Assembly (NCBI RefSeq): GCF_002339505.1
Contig: NZ_DDJO01000017.1
Span: forward strand, 109,924-173,923
Source: Corynebacterium sp. UBA2622
GTDB lineage: Bacteria > Actinomycetota > Actinomycetes > Mycobacteriales > Mycobacteriaceae
Length of the DNA stretch: 64,000 nucleotides
Direction of reading: 5' to 3'
The position numbers and the translations under genes are program-made. Under the pieces are notes generated by a model. It worked only from the letters and a program-made list of their open reading frames with translations. It ran no database searches and was not told where the DNA came from. Every line of letters starts with the position of its first letter. The first letter of the stretch is position 1. Below, in pieces: positions 29,069 to 38,530 of this stretch.

Positions 29069-31075
29069 CTAGCGGGGGACGAGCTGGCGGGGGTCGAACT
29101 CCCACAGGTTGTACCCGATCTGCTGGTCCTTGCGGATCGTCTGCCCCGCGTCGACGGACTGGTGGCCGATCAGGCCCTGGTCGATCATCGCGCCCGTGGG
29201 GACCGTGGGCCCCGCCACCAGGCTGCCGGACCACCCGGCCTTGCGCAGTGCGGCATCGGCCTGGGAGGGGTTCATCCGCCCGATGTTGATCATCTTCATC
29301 AGCATCCCGTTGCTCACCCGCAGCTCCACGGTGGTTCCGGTGTCCACCTCGGTATTCTCACCGGCCGCGGCAATGACCTCTCCCTCGGCTTTCTCGGAGT
29401 CCACCTGCGTGACCGTCGCCTTGAGGTTCATGGACGACAGAAGCGCGGTGGCCTGGTTGACGTTCATCCCCACCAGCGTGGGCACGGTCACCTTCTCGCG
29501 CCCGGAGGAGACCACGACCGAAACCTGCGAGCCCTTGGACAACTGGGAGCCGCCGGCCGGGTTCTGGGAGATGATCACACCCTCCGGAACGTCCTCGCTG
29601 TGCTCCTTCCGGATCTGGGTGCTCAGCTCGAGGTTGGCGTCGGCAAGCGCTTGCGCGGCCGCCTGGGGGGTGAGCCCCGTGATGTCCGGGACATCGGTGA
29701 GCTCGCGGCCCGAGGACACCGAAACGGTGACGAGGGTGCCGGGGCGCAGCTGGGAGCCGGCCGTCGGGTTGGTGCCCAGGACCTCACCGCGCGGGACGTC
29801 CGGGCTGGGGGTGTCGTTGACCGCGACCTGCAGGCCCATCCTTTCGAGGGTGGAGACGGCATCCTCGCGGGTCTTGCCCTTCAGATCGGGCACCTCGACC
29901 ATGGTTTCCTGCGCCGGGGCCTGAGTTTGGTCACCACCCTTGTCACCGGTGAAGTAGTTGTACGCGAGGAGGGAGGCGGCACCGACGAGGACGAGGCCGA
30001 GGATCACGGCCACCCACTTCATCCAGGCGGTGTTGGAGCGTTTCTCGTTGGCCCGGCGGTGCTCCTCGTACCTGCTCGCGCCGCCGGGGGCGGGAGCGTT
30101 CGGCTGGTCGTTGACGGGCAGTATCTCCACGGGCCGCGCAGCGACGGTGGAGCCGGCGACGATTGTCGCGTCCTGGTAGTTGCCGTACTGGGGTTCGCTG
30201 TATGCGAGGTGGTTGCGCGCCGCCTGGGTCACCGCGCCGCGCTCGAGGAGCTCGAGGTCGTGGCCCATCTCGGTGGCGGTCTGGTAACGGTCGGCGGGGT
30301 GCTTGGCCATGGCGGTGAGAATGACGGCGTCGACGTTGACGGCCTCGTTCTCCGTCAGGCCGGCGATACGGGTGCTCGGCGGCTCCGGATCCTCCTGAAC
30401 GTGCTGGTAGGCGACAGCGAAGGGGGACTCGCCCTCGAAGGGCGGGCGACCCGTGACGGCCTCGTACATCACGCAGCCGAGGGCGTAGACGTCGCTGCGG
30501 CCGTCGGCGGGCTTGCCCCGCGCCTGCTCGGGGGAGAGGTACTGCGCTGTGCCGATGACCGCGGAGGTCTGGGTCATGGCGGAGGTGGAGTCGTCGAGGG
30601 CGCGGGCGATGCCGAAATCCATCACCTTCACCGCGCCAGTGTTGGTCACCATGATGTTGGCGGGCTTGATGTCGCGGTGGATGATGCCTGCGTCGTGGCT
30701 GGCCTGGAGCGCGCGGGTGACGGGGAGGAGCAGCTCCGCCGCGGCGCGCGGGGTGAGCGGGCCGTCCTCGCGGACGATGTCGCGCAGGTTCCGCCCGTGC
30801 ACGATTTCCATGACGATGAATGGGACGGCGACACCGTTGATGTCCACCTCACCCGTGTCGTAGACCGAGACGATGTTCGGGTGGTTGAGGCGGGCGGAGT
30901 TCTGGGCCTCCCTGCGGAAGCGCTCACGGAAGTTCTCGTCGCGCGCCATGTCGATCTTGAGCATCTTCACGGCCACGGGGCGGCCGAGGACGGTGTCGGC
31001 CGCGGCGTAAACGTCGGACATGCCGCCGGTGCCGATCGGCTCGCCGAGCTCGTATCGGTTAGCGATCAGGGTCAT
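29069..31075 (-). CDS. pknB: Serine/threonine protein kinase PknB with PASTA domains
   Basis: A 668-residue transmembrane kinase that senses cell-wall fragments and phosphorylates division and wall-synthesis proteins. The kinase domain (residues 8-270) has the G-loop IGTGGMSDVYAA, catalytic HRDIKPANIM and activation-loop DFGIARALDDS. A membrane helix lies near 340-360 (WVAVILGLVLVGAASLLAYN). Four PASTA repeats follow, starting VEVPDLKGKTREDA, TDVPDITGLTPQAA and VTVPTLVGMNVNQA; the fourth (from MKMINIGRM) is diverged. Start set by the ATGA overlap with pknA. Confidence 0.95.
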   Translation of the reverse strand: MTLIANRYELGEPIGTGGMSDVYAAADTVLGRPVAVKMLKIDMARDENFRERFRREAQNSARLNHPNIVSVYDTGEVDINGVAVPFIVMEIVHGRNLRDIVREDGPLTPRAAAELLLPVTRALQASHDAGIIHRDIKPANIMVTNTGAVKVMDFGIARALDDSTSAMTQTSAVIGTAQYLSPEQARGKPADGRSDVYALGCVMYEAVTGRPPFEGESPFAVAYQHVQEDPEPPSTRIAGLTENEAVNVDAVILTAMAKHPADRYQTATEMGHDLELLERGAVTQAARNHLAYSEPQYGNYQDATIVAGSTVAARPVEILPVNDQPNAPAPGGASRYEEHRRANEKRSNTAWMKWVAVILGLVLVGAASLLAYNYFTGDKGGDQTQAPAQETMVEVPDLKGKTREDAVSTLERMGLQVAVNDTPSPDVPRGEVLGTNPTAGSQLRPGTLVTVSVSSGRELTDVPDITGLTPQAAAQALADANLELSTQIRKEHSEDVPEGVIISQNPAGGSQLSKGSQVSVVVSSGREKVTVPTLVGMNVNQATALLSSMNLKATVTQVDSEKAEGEVIAAAGENTEVDTGTTVELRVSNGMLMKMINIGRMNPSQADAALRKAGWSGSLVAGPTVPTGAMIDQGLIGHQSVDAGQTIRKDQQIGYNLWEFDPRQLVPR

Positions 31076-32607
31076 GGGGTACCGCCAATCTGGGGAGTCG
31101 TGGTGAGCTTCGGATCGGGCAACGACACGGTTGCGCTGCTCTGCGGCTGCGTCGCGGGCGCGGGCACCGAGGGGCGCTGGGTGGGGGCGGGCGCCGAGGG
31201 CGTCGGCACCTCCCGGGTGGCCGGGGGCTCCGCCGGCTCGGAGGGCTCCGGCTCCGGAGCGTCGGTGAAGCTGACGGTGCCGGGGGCGCTTTCGCTTCCG
31301 GTCATGCGCTCCCGGGTGCGGACGGTCGTGGTCGCTTTCTGCGGCTTCTCCGTTGTGGGCTGTGCGCTGGGCGAGACGGTCTGGGTCTGCGTCACGATGC
31401 TCGGGGTCGTCGTGGTCGCGGGCTTCTTCTCGTCCCCGCTCAGCGGACCCGATGTCAGGGCCCACGCCAACGCTCCACCGGCGAGGAGGACCAGCGCCGC
31501 GATGCCCAGGCCGAGTCCCACACCGCCCTTGCGGTCCTCACCGCGCTTGCCCGCGTCCCCCCTCCGCGCCGGGTCCCCCTGGCCTCCGCGCAACGCCGGT
31601 GCCTGATGCTGGGGCAGCTGACCGCTCGGGCGGCGCTGCTGCGGCTCGGCCGGGTGGGCAGTGGTGGGTTGCGCCACGGAGGCGAGCATGGCGGTCGAGG
31701 CCGTCGGTGAGGGTTCGACCGCGACCTGGGTGCCGGTCCCCCCGCGCGGTTGGGCGGGGCGCAACCCCTGGCGCACCTGGGCGATGGCCAGCTGCATCTC
31801 GTTGCCGTCGCGGAAGCGCATGGCGGGGTCCTTGCGCAGGGCAATCTCGATGAGCTCGCGGGCGGGGGCGCCGACGGACGTCGACAAGGCGGGCGGCGCG
31901 GAGGAGACGTGCGCGAGGGCCACCGAGACCGAGGAGTCACCGCTGAAGGGGCGGGATCCGGAGAGCATCTCGTAACCCACCACACCCAGGGAGTACACGT
32001 CGCTGGCCGCGGTGACCCGCATGCCCTGCGCCTGCTCCGGCGAGACGTACTGGGCCGTGCCCACCACCATGCCCGTGCGCGTCAGGGGCACGGCGGCGGC
32101 CGCCTTGGCGATGCCGAAATCGGTTATCTTGACCTGCCCGTTCTGGGTGATCATGAGGTTGCCGGGTTTGATGTCGCGGTGCACGAGCCCCATGCGGTGA
32201 ATCACGGCCAGCCCGTGGGCGGCCTGCTCCAGGACGTCGAGGGCGAGGGCCTCGTCCAGCTTGCCTTCGCGGGTGATCATGTCCGCCAGGGACTCACCGC
32301 GGATGTACTCCATGACGATGAAGCACATGGAGTAGCCGGCGCCGGTTTCCACCTCGCGGTAGTCGTAGGTGGCCACCACGTTCGGGGAGTTGATGCCTTC
32401 GGCGGCCAGGGCCTCGTTGCGGAAGCGGGTGAGGAACTCCTCGTTGGAGGAGAACTCGGGGCGCAGGACCTTGACGGCCACCTCGCGGTCGTTGGACCTG
32501 TCGTCGGCGAGCCACACGGTGGACATGCCGCCGTGGCCGATGATCCACTGCAGGCGGTAGTCGGGCCCGACGAGTTTCTGGAGGTCGTCCCTGTTATCGG
32601 TGTGCAT
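31072..32607 (-). CDS. pknA: Serine/threonine protein kinase PknA
   Basis: A 511-residue membrane kinase. The N-terminal kinase domain (about residues 15-280) has IGHGGMSTVWLADDR, catalytic HRDIKPGNLMI and DFGIAKAAAAV. A Gln/Pro-rich juxtamembrane region precedes one membrane helix near 365-385 (GLGIAALVLLAGGALAWAL). The roughly 125-residue external tail is rich in Pro, Thr and Ser, with no PASTA domain. It overlaps pknB by four bases and follows pbpA with no gap, so it is part of one operon. PknA controls cell shape and division together with PknB. Confidence 0.95.
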   Translation of the reverse strand: MHTDNRDDLQKLVGPDYRLQWIIGHGGMSTVWLADDRSNDREVAVKVLRPEFSSNEEFLTRFRNEALAAEGINSPNVVATYDYREVETGAGYSMCFIVMEYIRGESLADMITREGKLDEALALDVLEQAAHGLAVIHRMGLVHRDIKPGNLMITQNGQVKITDFGIAKAAAAVPLTRTGMVVGTAQYVSPEQAQGMRVTAASDVYSLGVVGYEMLSGSRPFSGDSSVSVALAHVSSAPPALSTSVGAPARELIEIALRKDPAMRFRDGNEMQLAIAQVRQGLRPAQPRGGTGTQVAVEPSPTASTAMLASVAQPTTAHPAEPQQRRPSGQLPQHQAPALRGGQGDPARRGDAGKRGEDRKGGVGLGLGIAALVLLAGGALAWALTSGPLSGDEKKPATTTTPSIVTQTQTVSPSAQPTTEKPQKATTTVRTRERMTGSESAPGTVSFTDAPEPEPSEPAEPPATREVPTPSAPAPTQRPSVPAPATQPQSSATVSLPDPKLTTTPQIGGTP

Positions 32608-34041
32608 CTAGTTTCCTCCTCCGGGGGCGGCGTTCAGGATGGCGCGTCCGATGGGCGCGGAGACCTGGCCGCCGGTGGCGCTCATTCCGAGCCCGCCGCC
32701 GTCCTTGACCACGACGGCCACGGCGACGTCCTTGGCGGGGTCGAAGGCGACGTACCAGGTGTGCGGCGCCGCACCCTCCCCGTGCTCGGCGGTGCCGGTC
32801 TTCGAGGCGTAACCGTTGCCGTTGTAGCCGAACGTGGAGTGCTCGGAGCTGAACATGAGGTCGCGGATCGTGCCGGCCTCCTCGGGGGTGATGGCCTCGT
32901 TGAGTTCGTGGGGGCGGTTCTCCGTGAGGGTGGTTAGGTCGGGGCGCACCACGCGCGAGACCACGTAGGGCGCCATGCGGCGACCGTCGTTGGCCACCAC
33001 GGACGCCATCACGGCGGCTTGCAGCGCGGTCATGGTGACGTCGCGCTGGCCGATCGCGGACTGGCCCAGCTCGGAGGGGCCGGGCAGGTCGCCGAGGGAG
33101 CCCGAGGCGGTGGGCAGGCCGAGGTCGTACTGCTCGCCGACGCCGAAGGCGGTGGCGGCCTCGCGCAGGGGCTCGGGGCCGAAGCTCAGGGCCGTCTGAA
33201 CGAAGGCGGTGTTGCAGGACAGCGAGAACGCGGTGCGCAGGGTGACGGTGCCGCCGCCGGCGCAGGGCTGGCCGTTGTAGTTGGTCAGCGGGACGGTGGT
33301 CTCCGGCAGGGTGATCTGGGGCTCACCGGTGACGGGGGAATCCGGGGTGAAGCCGTGGCGCAGGGCGGCGGCGGTGGTGATGATCTTGAAGATCGACCCG
33401 GGGGGCAGCTGGTCCTGCGTGGCGTGGTTGAGCAGGGGGTTTGCGGGGTCGTCGTTAAGCTGCTGCCACGCGGCGTCCGCCGTGTCGGGGTTGACCAAGG
33501 AGTTCGGGTCGAACGACGGGGTGGAGGCCATCGCGAGCACCTCACCCGTCGAGGGGCGCATGGCCACCACGGCACCGTCGTAGTTGCGGTTGCTCAGCTG
33601 ATCGTAGGCGAGGGCCTGCAGGTTGGGATCGATGGTGAGCTCAAGGCTGTTGCCGGTGGGCGAGGCCTCGTGCCCGGTGCGCAGGAAACGGTCGCCCTTG
33701 ACGCTGCCCTCGCCGGTGAGCTGGGCGTTGTAGCCGGACTCGAGGCCCGCGGTGCCGAACTGGTCGGAGACGTAGCCCACGATAGGCGCGAAGGAGAACG
33801 GCATGTTCGGGTAGGAGCGCTGGTAGAACTCGTTGCTGTCCTTGTAGGACTGGGCGAGCACCTGACCGCCGGCGTTGATGTTGCCGCGGTTGATCTGCTT
33901 GAGCTCCACGAAGGTGCGGGCGTTGCGCGGGTCCTGGGCGTAAGTGTTTTCGCGGAAGCCCTGGATCACCGTGAAGTTCACCAGCAGGACGAGGGTGAGC
34001 AGCAGGGAGACGAGGGCGCCGAGGCGGATTGCTTTGTTCAT
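32608..34041 (-). CDS. pbpA: Penicillin-binding protein A (class B transpeptidase)
   Basis: A 477-residue transpeptidase that crosslinks peptidoglycan, paired with RodA. An N-terminal membrane anchor (residues 5-25, LGALVSLLLTLVLLVNFTVI) precedes the penicillin-binding domain. The three catalytic motifs are present: GSIFKIITTAAAL (SxxK), FSLSCNTAF (SxN) and ASKTGTAEHG (KTG). The start is the ATG overlapping the rodA stop by four bases; upstream extension of the frame lies inside rodA. Length fits corynebacterial PbpA. Confidence 0.95.
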   Translation of the reverse strand: MNKAIRLGALVSLLLTLVLLVNFTVIQGFRENTYAQDPRNARTFVELKQINRGNINAGGQVLAQSYKDSNEFYQRSYPNMPFSFAPIVGYVSDQFGTAGLESGYNAQLTGEGSVKGDRFLRTGHEASPTGNSLELTIDPNLQALAYDQLSNRNYDGAVVAMRPSTGEVLAMASTPSFDPNSLVNPDTADAAWQQLNDDPANPLLNHATQDQLPPGSIFKIITTAAALRHGFTPDSPVTGEPQITLPETTVPLTNYNGQPCAGGGTVTLRTAFSLSCNTAFVQTALSFGPEPLREAATAFGVGEQYDLGLPTASGSLGDLPGPSELGQSAIGQRDVTMTALQAAVMASVVANDGRRMAPYVVSRVVRPDLTTLTENRPHELNEAITPEEAGTIRDLMFSSEHSTFGYNGNGYASKTGTAEHGEGAAPHTWYVAFDPAKDVAVAVVVKDGGGLGMSATGGQVSAPIGRAILNAAPGGGN

Positions 34042-35393
34042 CGGGCGGCCCCCACGAGCTCGGGTTCGGCGGCCGGATCCGCGGCCGCGTCGAAGTCGGT
34101 TGGCCTGTTGGCGCCGTTGGAGATGCGCAGCAGCAGGCCGAGCAGGATGTAGTTCGCCATGATGGCGGACCCGCCCGCGGACATGAAGGGCGTGGTCAAG
34201 CCCGTCATGGGCAGCAGCGCGGAGATGCCGCCCGCCACCACGAAGATCTGGATGACGATGGTGGTGGACAAACCGGCGGCGAGGAGCTTGCCGTAGGAGT
34301 CGCGCACCTGCAGCGCGGCGTGGAAGCCGCGGGTGGTGAAGATGGCGAAGAGGACCAGCACGGCGGCCAGGCCCACGAATCCCAGCTCCTCGCCCAGGGC
34401 GGCGAGAATGTAATCGGAGTGCGCGACGGGGACCATGTCGGGGTGCCCGTAGCCCAGGCCGGTTCCGGTCACCCCGCCCCAGCTCAGGCCGAACAGGGCC
34501 TGGGAGGGCTGGTAACCGGTAGTGTCGTAGTGGGCGAGGGGGTCGATGAAGTTGTTCACGCGCTCCTGAATCTTCCCGGAGACCTGGTAGACGGCGTAAC
34601 CGCCGACCGCGACAAGCCCCGTGCCGATAATGAGCCACGAGGTGCGGCTGGTGGCGAAGTAGACCATGCCCAGCACGGTGGCGAAGAGCAGCAGGGCCGG
34701 GCCGAAGTCGTTGGAGATACCCATGATGAGGATCGCGATGGCCCACACCACGAGGATCGGCGCGAGGTCACGCAGGCGCGGGAAGCTCAGGCCGAGGAAA
34801 CGCCGGCCCGCGACCGTGAACAGGGAGCGCTTCTGCGCCAGCAGCTGCGCGAAAAAGATCAGCAGCAGGATCTTGGAGAACTCACCCGGCTGGATGGAGA
34901 AGGGCCCGAGCCAGATCCAGATGCGGGCGTCGGCGAAGTCCACCGGCTGCGGCCACACCAGGGGCAGCGCAAGCAGGACCAGACCGGCCACGCCGAGGAG
35001 GTAGGAGTAGCGCGAGAGCGACTTGTGGTCGCGCACCGCGACGAGGGTGAGCACGAGCATGACCACGCCGGCCAGGGACCACAGCACCTGCCGCTCGGCG
35101 AGCGGGCCGTAGCCGGGTCGCTCGGCGAGGTCGAGGCGGTAGATCACCACCAGGCCGATGGCGTTGAGCGTGGACACCACGGGGAGCAGGACCTGGTCGG
35201 CGTAGGGCGCGGTGAGGCAGATCGCCAGGTGCGCGATGGCGTAAACACCGATGAACCCGCCCACCAGGTAGAGCATCTCGGTGGACAGGGCGCGGCCCTG
35301 GGACATCTCCAGCCCGAAGAGCATGAGGAGGAGCAGCAGCGCCGAGCAGATGAGCAGCACCAGCTCGCGGGTGCGGGAAAAGAGTCGGGACAT
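34038..35393 (-). CDS. rodA: RodA/FtsW-family peptidoglycan polymerase
   Basis: A 451-residue SEDS-family glycosyltransferase with about twelve membrane helices. Family signatures include NDFGPALLLFATVLGMVYFA near residue 230 and SGGSAIMANYILLGLLLRIS near 415, and the loop LYGLSWGG-like segment FGLSWGGVTGTGLGYGHP near 290 with the periplasmic region expected of SEDS enzymes. It pairs genetically with PbpA, its cognate crosslinking enzyme. It starts one base after the pstP stop. FtsW is the alternative name, but the pbpA neighbour and operon context favour RodA. Confidence 0.93.
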   Translation of the reverse strand: MSRLFSRTRELVLLICSALLLLLMLFGLEMSQGRALSTEMLYLVGGFIGVYAIAHLAICLTAPYADQVLLPVVSTLNAIGLVVIYRLDLAERPGYGPLAERQVLWSLAGVVMLVLTLVAVRDHKSLSRYSYLLGVAGLVLLALPLVWPQPVDFADARIWIWLGPFSIQPGEFSKILLLIFFAQLLAQKRSLFTVAGRRFLGLSFPRLRDLAPILVVWAIAILIMGISNDFGPALLLFATVLGMVYFATSRTSWLIIGTGLVAVGGYAVYQVSGKIQERVNNFIDPLAHYDTTGYQPSQALFGLSWGGVTGTGLGYGHPDMVPVAHSDYILAALGEELGFVGLAAVLVLFAIFTTRGFHAALQVRDSYGKLLAAGLSTTIVIQIFVVAGGISALLPMTGLTTPFMSAGGSAIMANYILLGLLLRISNGANRPTDFDAAADPAAEPELVGAAR

Positions 35394-35394
35394 G

Positions 35395-36828
35395 TCACTT
35401 CACCGTCCTGCAGTTGTCGCCGGAGGGGGACTCGGGTTGCGCGCCCTTGTCCTCCCCGGCCTTCGCGGGGGCATCGGCGGGCTTATCGACGCACACCGGC
35501 AGCGCCCTTTCAGCCAGGCGGTTCATCAGGGCCACGGCCTCCTCGTAGGATCCGCCCTGGAAGTCCTGCATGGCGGACTGCTCGGACGGCGGGAGCGCGT
35601 CGGTGGTGAAGACGGTGCACCCCTGGGGGAGATCCGTCGTGCCGGTGATGCGCAGCTCGTTCTTCTCGTTGATGCAGGCGAGCTGGAAGTCGTTGCGCTC
35701 CCTGGAGCCGAAGAGCGAACCGGGCGCCTGCTGGATCGCCACGCGGTTCCCGGCGTCGGCGGCGACGTAGTAGGTGTCCTCCGCGCGGCTGTTGAGCCAG
35801 GCCAGCGTGCCCACGCCGGCGATGGCCACCGCGAGCAGGGCTACCAACCAGGGCCAGAAGGTGCGGCGCGGGTGGGTCTCCTCGTCGTCGGAGGGGGCGT
35901 CGCCAAGCGAGGTGCTCCCGGCGTCCCCGCTTCCGTCGCGCTGGCCCTTGAGGGTGGCCTTGTGCACGGGCGCGGCGGGCACGTCCGTATCTGAGGCGCG
36001 CATCAGTGCGGCGGCCCGGCTGGCGGAGGAGTCCGGGTGCGAGGGCTCGTAGTCGGGCACCAGGGCCCCCGCGATGGCGGGAGCGGTGGGAAGGCTCGGG
36101 GCATCGGGGCCGTCGGTCTCGACAACGTCGGCGATGACGACGGTGATGTTGTCGGGCCCGCCCGAGCGCAGCGCCAGCTCGATGAGACGCTGCGCCGCAA
36201 CCTCCGGGGTGCCCTCGCGCAGGGTTTCCTCGATGGTGGAGGCGGTGACGGGGTCGGAGAGCCCGTCGGAGCAGAGCATGAAGCGGTCCCCGTCGCGCAC
36301 GGGGATCATCTCGAGGTGCGGGTCGACCGGCCGGCCGGTGTAGGCCTTGAGAATCAGCGACTTCTGCGGGTGGGAGGAGACGTCCTCCGGGTCGAGCTTG
36401 CCCTCCTTGACCAGCGACTGGACGAAGGTGTCGTCCTCGGTGATCTGGGTGAGGGCGGTGTCGCGCAGCATGTAGCCGCGCGAATCGCCGACGTGGATGA
36501 GACCTACCTCGGTGCCGTTGAACATGAGCGCGGTGAGCGTGGTGCCCATGCCGTCCTGCTCCGGGTTGTCCCGGACCGACTGTTCGATGGAGGCGTTGGC
36601 GTCCTCGGCGGCGGCGCCGAGCAGCGCGAGGATGTCGGCGTCGCCCGGGTCCCTGTCCAGGTGCTCCATGTGCTCGACCATGAGCTGCGAGGCGATTTCG
36701 CCCGCGGCATGGCCGCCCATGCCGTCGGCGAGCACGAGCAGGTGCGGGCCCGCGTAGGCGGAGTCCTCGTTATTGCCGCGGACGAGGCCGCGGTCCGACG
36801 CGGCGACGAAGTTCAACTTCAGGCTCAT
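35395..36828 (-). CDS. pstP: PP2C-family serine/threonine phosphatase PstP
   Basis: A 477-residue metal-dependent phosphatase that reverses PknA/PknB phosphorylation. The catalytic domain (residues 1-240) has RGNNEDSAYAGPHLLVLADG and MGGHAAGEIAS, later LIHVGDSRGYMLRD and FMLCSDGLSD, with SGGPDNITVVIADV at its end; metal-binding aspartates are intact. A low-complexity linker leads to one membrane helix near 320 and an external domain of about 130 residues. It overlaps fhaB by four bases. This is the canonical pstP-rodA-pbpA-pknA-pknB order. Confidence 0.95.
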   Translation of the reverse strand: MSLKLNFVAASDRGLVRGNNEDSAYAGPHLLVLADGMGGHAAGEIASQLMVEHMEHLDRDPGDADILALLGAAAEDANASIEQSVRDNPEQDGMGTTLTALMFNGTEVGLIHVGDSRGYMLRDTALTQITEDDTFVQSLVKEGKLDPEDVSSHPQKSLILKAYTGRPVDPHLEMIPVRDGDRFMLCSDGLSDPVTASTIEETLREGTPEVAAQRLIELALRSGGPDNITVVIADVVETDGPDAPSLPTAPAIAGALVPDYEPSHPDSSASRAAALMRASDTDVPAAPVHKATLKGQRDGSGDAGSTSLGDAPSDDEETHPRRTFWPWLVALLAVAIAGVGTLAWLNSRAEDTYYVAADAGNRVAIQQAPGSLFGSRERNDFQLACINEKNELRITGTTDLPQGCTVFTTDALPPSEQSAMQDFQGGSYEEAVALMNRLAERALPVCVDKPADAPAKAGEDKGAQPESPSGDNCRTVK

Positions 36829-37271
36829 GGCATCAACCTCACAATCGTGCGCCCCATCTTGATGTCGGTACCCACGGACACCCGTTCCGGTTGGTCAATG
36901 CGGTTACCCTGCACGAAGGTACCGTTGCGCGAGTCGAGGTCCTCGACGAACCACTCGCTGCCGCGGCGGAAGAGCCGCGCGTGGCGCGAGGAGGCGTAGT
37001 CGTCTCCCAGCACAAAATCGCTCGATTCCGCGCGACCCAGGGTGAGGTCCTCCACGCTCGAGATGTCCATGTGTGAACCCTTCAGCGGGCCCTCGACCAC
37101 CATGACCTGGCGGGCCTTCTCGCGCTTGACGGGTGCCGAGGCAGCCGCTTGCCGACGCACCCCCGACGCCGCCACGATATCCCGCCGCATCACCCAAATG
37201 ACGAAGAGGATGAACAGCCAGAGCAGGATGAGCAGTCCGAAGCGGGCCCCGAGGATGATCGCGGAATCCAT
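36825..37271 (-). CDS. fhaB: FHA-domain protein FhaB (FipA-like)
   Basis: A 148-residue membrane-anchored phosphothreonine reader. The N-terminal membrane helix (residues 7-30, LGARFGLLILLWLFILFVIW) is followed by a short linker and an FHA domain with LGRAESSDFVLGDDYASSRHAR and EDLDSRNGTFVQGNRI, the standard phosphopeptide-binding loops. It is probably a substrate and adaptor for PknA/PknB at division sites. Start chosen at MDSAIILG; the upstream frame is not supported. It lies eight bases after fhaA. Confidence 0.93.
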   Translation of the reverse strand: MDSAIILGARFGLLILLWLFILFVIWVMRRDIVAASGVRRQAAASAPVKREKARQVMVVEGPLKGSHMDISSVEDLTLGRAESSDFVLGDDYASSRHARLFRRGSEWFVEDLDSRNGTFVQGNRIDQPERVSVGTDIKMGRTIVRLMP

Positions 37272-37279
37272 GCGGCTCC

Positions 37280-38188
37280 TTAAAATTCGCGCTCGGCCGG
37301 GCGCTGGCCCGGGAAAAATTCGGTCTGGGGGCGGGCGACGTCGTCGGGGTTGCGGCCAGCGTCGGAAGTAAGTCCACGGGGCTCGACGATGCGGACCTCG
37401 ATGTGGGAGTGGCCCACGGTGATGACGTCGCCGTCGGCGAGCATCCAGTTGTCCACCGGCTCGTCGTTGACTGTCGTGCCGTTCGTGGATTCGAGGTCGA
37501 CCAGCACGGCGACTTCGCCATCCCACGTGATCTCCGCGTGCTGGCGGGAGACACCCGTGTCCGGCAGGCGGAAGTCCGCGTCGTTGGAGCGGCCGAGAAT
37601 GTTCGAGCCCTCGTGGACGAGGTAGGTGCGCGACGAGCCATCCTGGAGAAGCAGGCTGACCGTCGGTTCGCCGCCGGTGGCGGAGACGGCGGTGGTGGGC
37701 TCGGACATATCATCCTCCTGGTCGCGGCCGCGCGCCGGGCGCGCACCCGCGGTGCTTTTCGGTGTAGTGGGTTCCGCATAGATCGCGTCGAAGCCGCTGG
37801 CCACATCGGGGTTCGGGTCGATGTACGACGACGCGCGGAGCTGCCCGGTCCGCAGACCCGACTCCTCCGCGACGCGCACGACCACCGGCCCGTCCAGGAA
37901 CCAGCCCTGGTTGCGGGCGTAGCGCCCCAGCTGGTCGGCGAACAGGGAGGGCAGGTCGCGGTTCTGCGACAGGTTCTCCAGGTCCTTCGACGACACCCCG
38001 ACCGCGTACACGTTCGGGGCAACCAGCTCGTCCCGGTCCGTCATCACAATGCTGTCCTGGGCCTCCTGCTTGAGGAGCTCCTCGATCTCGGCCGGAACAA
38101 CCTTGCCGCCGAAAAGGGCGGCCATGCTGTTGTCCAGGCCGCGTTGCATCGAACTGTCCAGCTTGGCCAGTCTGTCCATGAACGCCAT
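37280..38188 (-). CDS. fhaA: FHA-domain protein FhaA with N-terminal DUF3662 domain
   Basis: A 302-residue cytosolic protein. The N-terminal DUF3662 domain (about residues 1-125: FMDRLAKLDSSMQRGLDNSM, FGGKVVPAEIEELLKQEAQD) is followed by a linker and a C-terminal FHA domain (about 205-285) with ILGRSNDADFRLPDTGVSR and LESTNGTTVNDE. It recognises phosphorylated partners such as MviN in mycobacteria. Start at MAFMDRLA, supported by a strong GGAAGGGAGG site. It is the first gene of a seven-gene operon; a TATACT hexamer (38251-38256, minus strand) is a likely -10. Confidence 0.93.
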   Translation of the reverse strand: MAFMDRLAKLDSSMQRGLDNSMAALFGGKVVPAEIEELLKQEAQDSIVMTDRDELVAPNVYAVGVSSKDLENLSQNRDLPSLFADQLGRYARNQGWFLDGPVVVRVAEESGLRTGQLRASSYIDPNPDVASGFDAIYAEPTTPKSTAGARPARGRDQEDDMSEPTTAVSATGGEPTVSLLLQDGSSRTYLVHEGSNILGRSNDADFRLPDTGVSRQHAEITWDGEVAVLVDLESTNGTTVNDEPVDNWMLADGDVITVGHSHIEVRIVEPRGLTSDAGRNPDDVARPQTEFFPGQRPAEREF

Positions 38189-38250
38189 TCGCCCGCACCT
38201 CCCTTCCTCTTCCATCCGAATCAGCTGCGCGTGCGGTAGATAACTAGGAC

Positions 38251-38256
38251 AGTATA
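38251..38256 (-). promoter_or_regulatory. Putative -10 element of the fhaA-pknB operon
   Basis: Minus-strand TATACT, 62 bases before the fhaA start, one mismatch from consensus. No strong -35 was found at the expected spacing. Confidence 0.5.
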
Positions 38257-38381
38257 TGTGGGGCCGCGCCATTGGCCTAGATGTGAACGCCCCGCGCACG
38301 GCTTCCCGACGCCCAATTCGGCCCCCAGGCTCGGGATTTGGTGCTCCACCCGAGCGCGGTGCTATATTAGTCAAGTCGCCC

Positions 38382-38465
38382 GCCCGGGTGGCGGAATTGG
38401 CAGACGCGCTGGCTTCAGGTGCCAGTGTTCGCAAGAACGTGGGGGTTCAAGTCCCCCCCCGGGCA
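38382..38465 (+). tRNA. tRNA-Leu (anticodon CAG)
   Basis: The acceptor GCCCGGG pairs with CCCGGGC; a long type-II variable arm (GTGTTCGCAAGAACGT) is present. The anticodon stem CTGGC/GCCAG encloses TTCAGGT. CCA is not encoded. A TATATT hexamer (38363-38368) upstream is its probable -10. Confidence 0.97.
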
Positions 38466-38473
38466 CAGATATG

Positions 38474-38513
38474 AAGGCTCGAGACATCGATCGCACGGTG
38501 TCTCGAGCCTTTT
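38474..38513 (+). terminator. Terminator after tRNA-Leu
   Basis: A 13-base-pair perfect stem (38474-38486 with 38499-38511), 12-base loop and a TTTT tail, nine bases after the tRNA. Confidence 0.9.
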
Positions 38514-38530
38514 GTGTCGAATGTTCTGCT

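Noticed and set aside
29069..31465. Extension of the PknB frame by 130 codons upstream
   Set aside because: The extra segment lies inside pknA in another frame and is compositionally unlike a kinase; the ATGA overlap marks the true start.
32608..34746. 712-codon version of pbpA
   Set aside because: The first 235 codons overlap rodA in a different frame; the anchor-containing MNKAIRLG start fits the family.
38382..38525. Integrated element bounded by a duplicated tRNA-Leu end
   Set aside because: No second copy of the tRNA 3' end and no integrase gene was found within the window.
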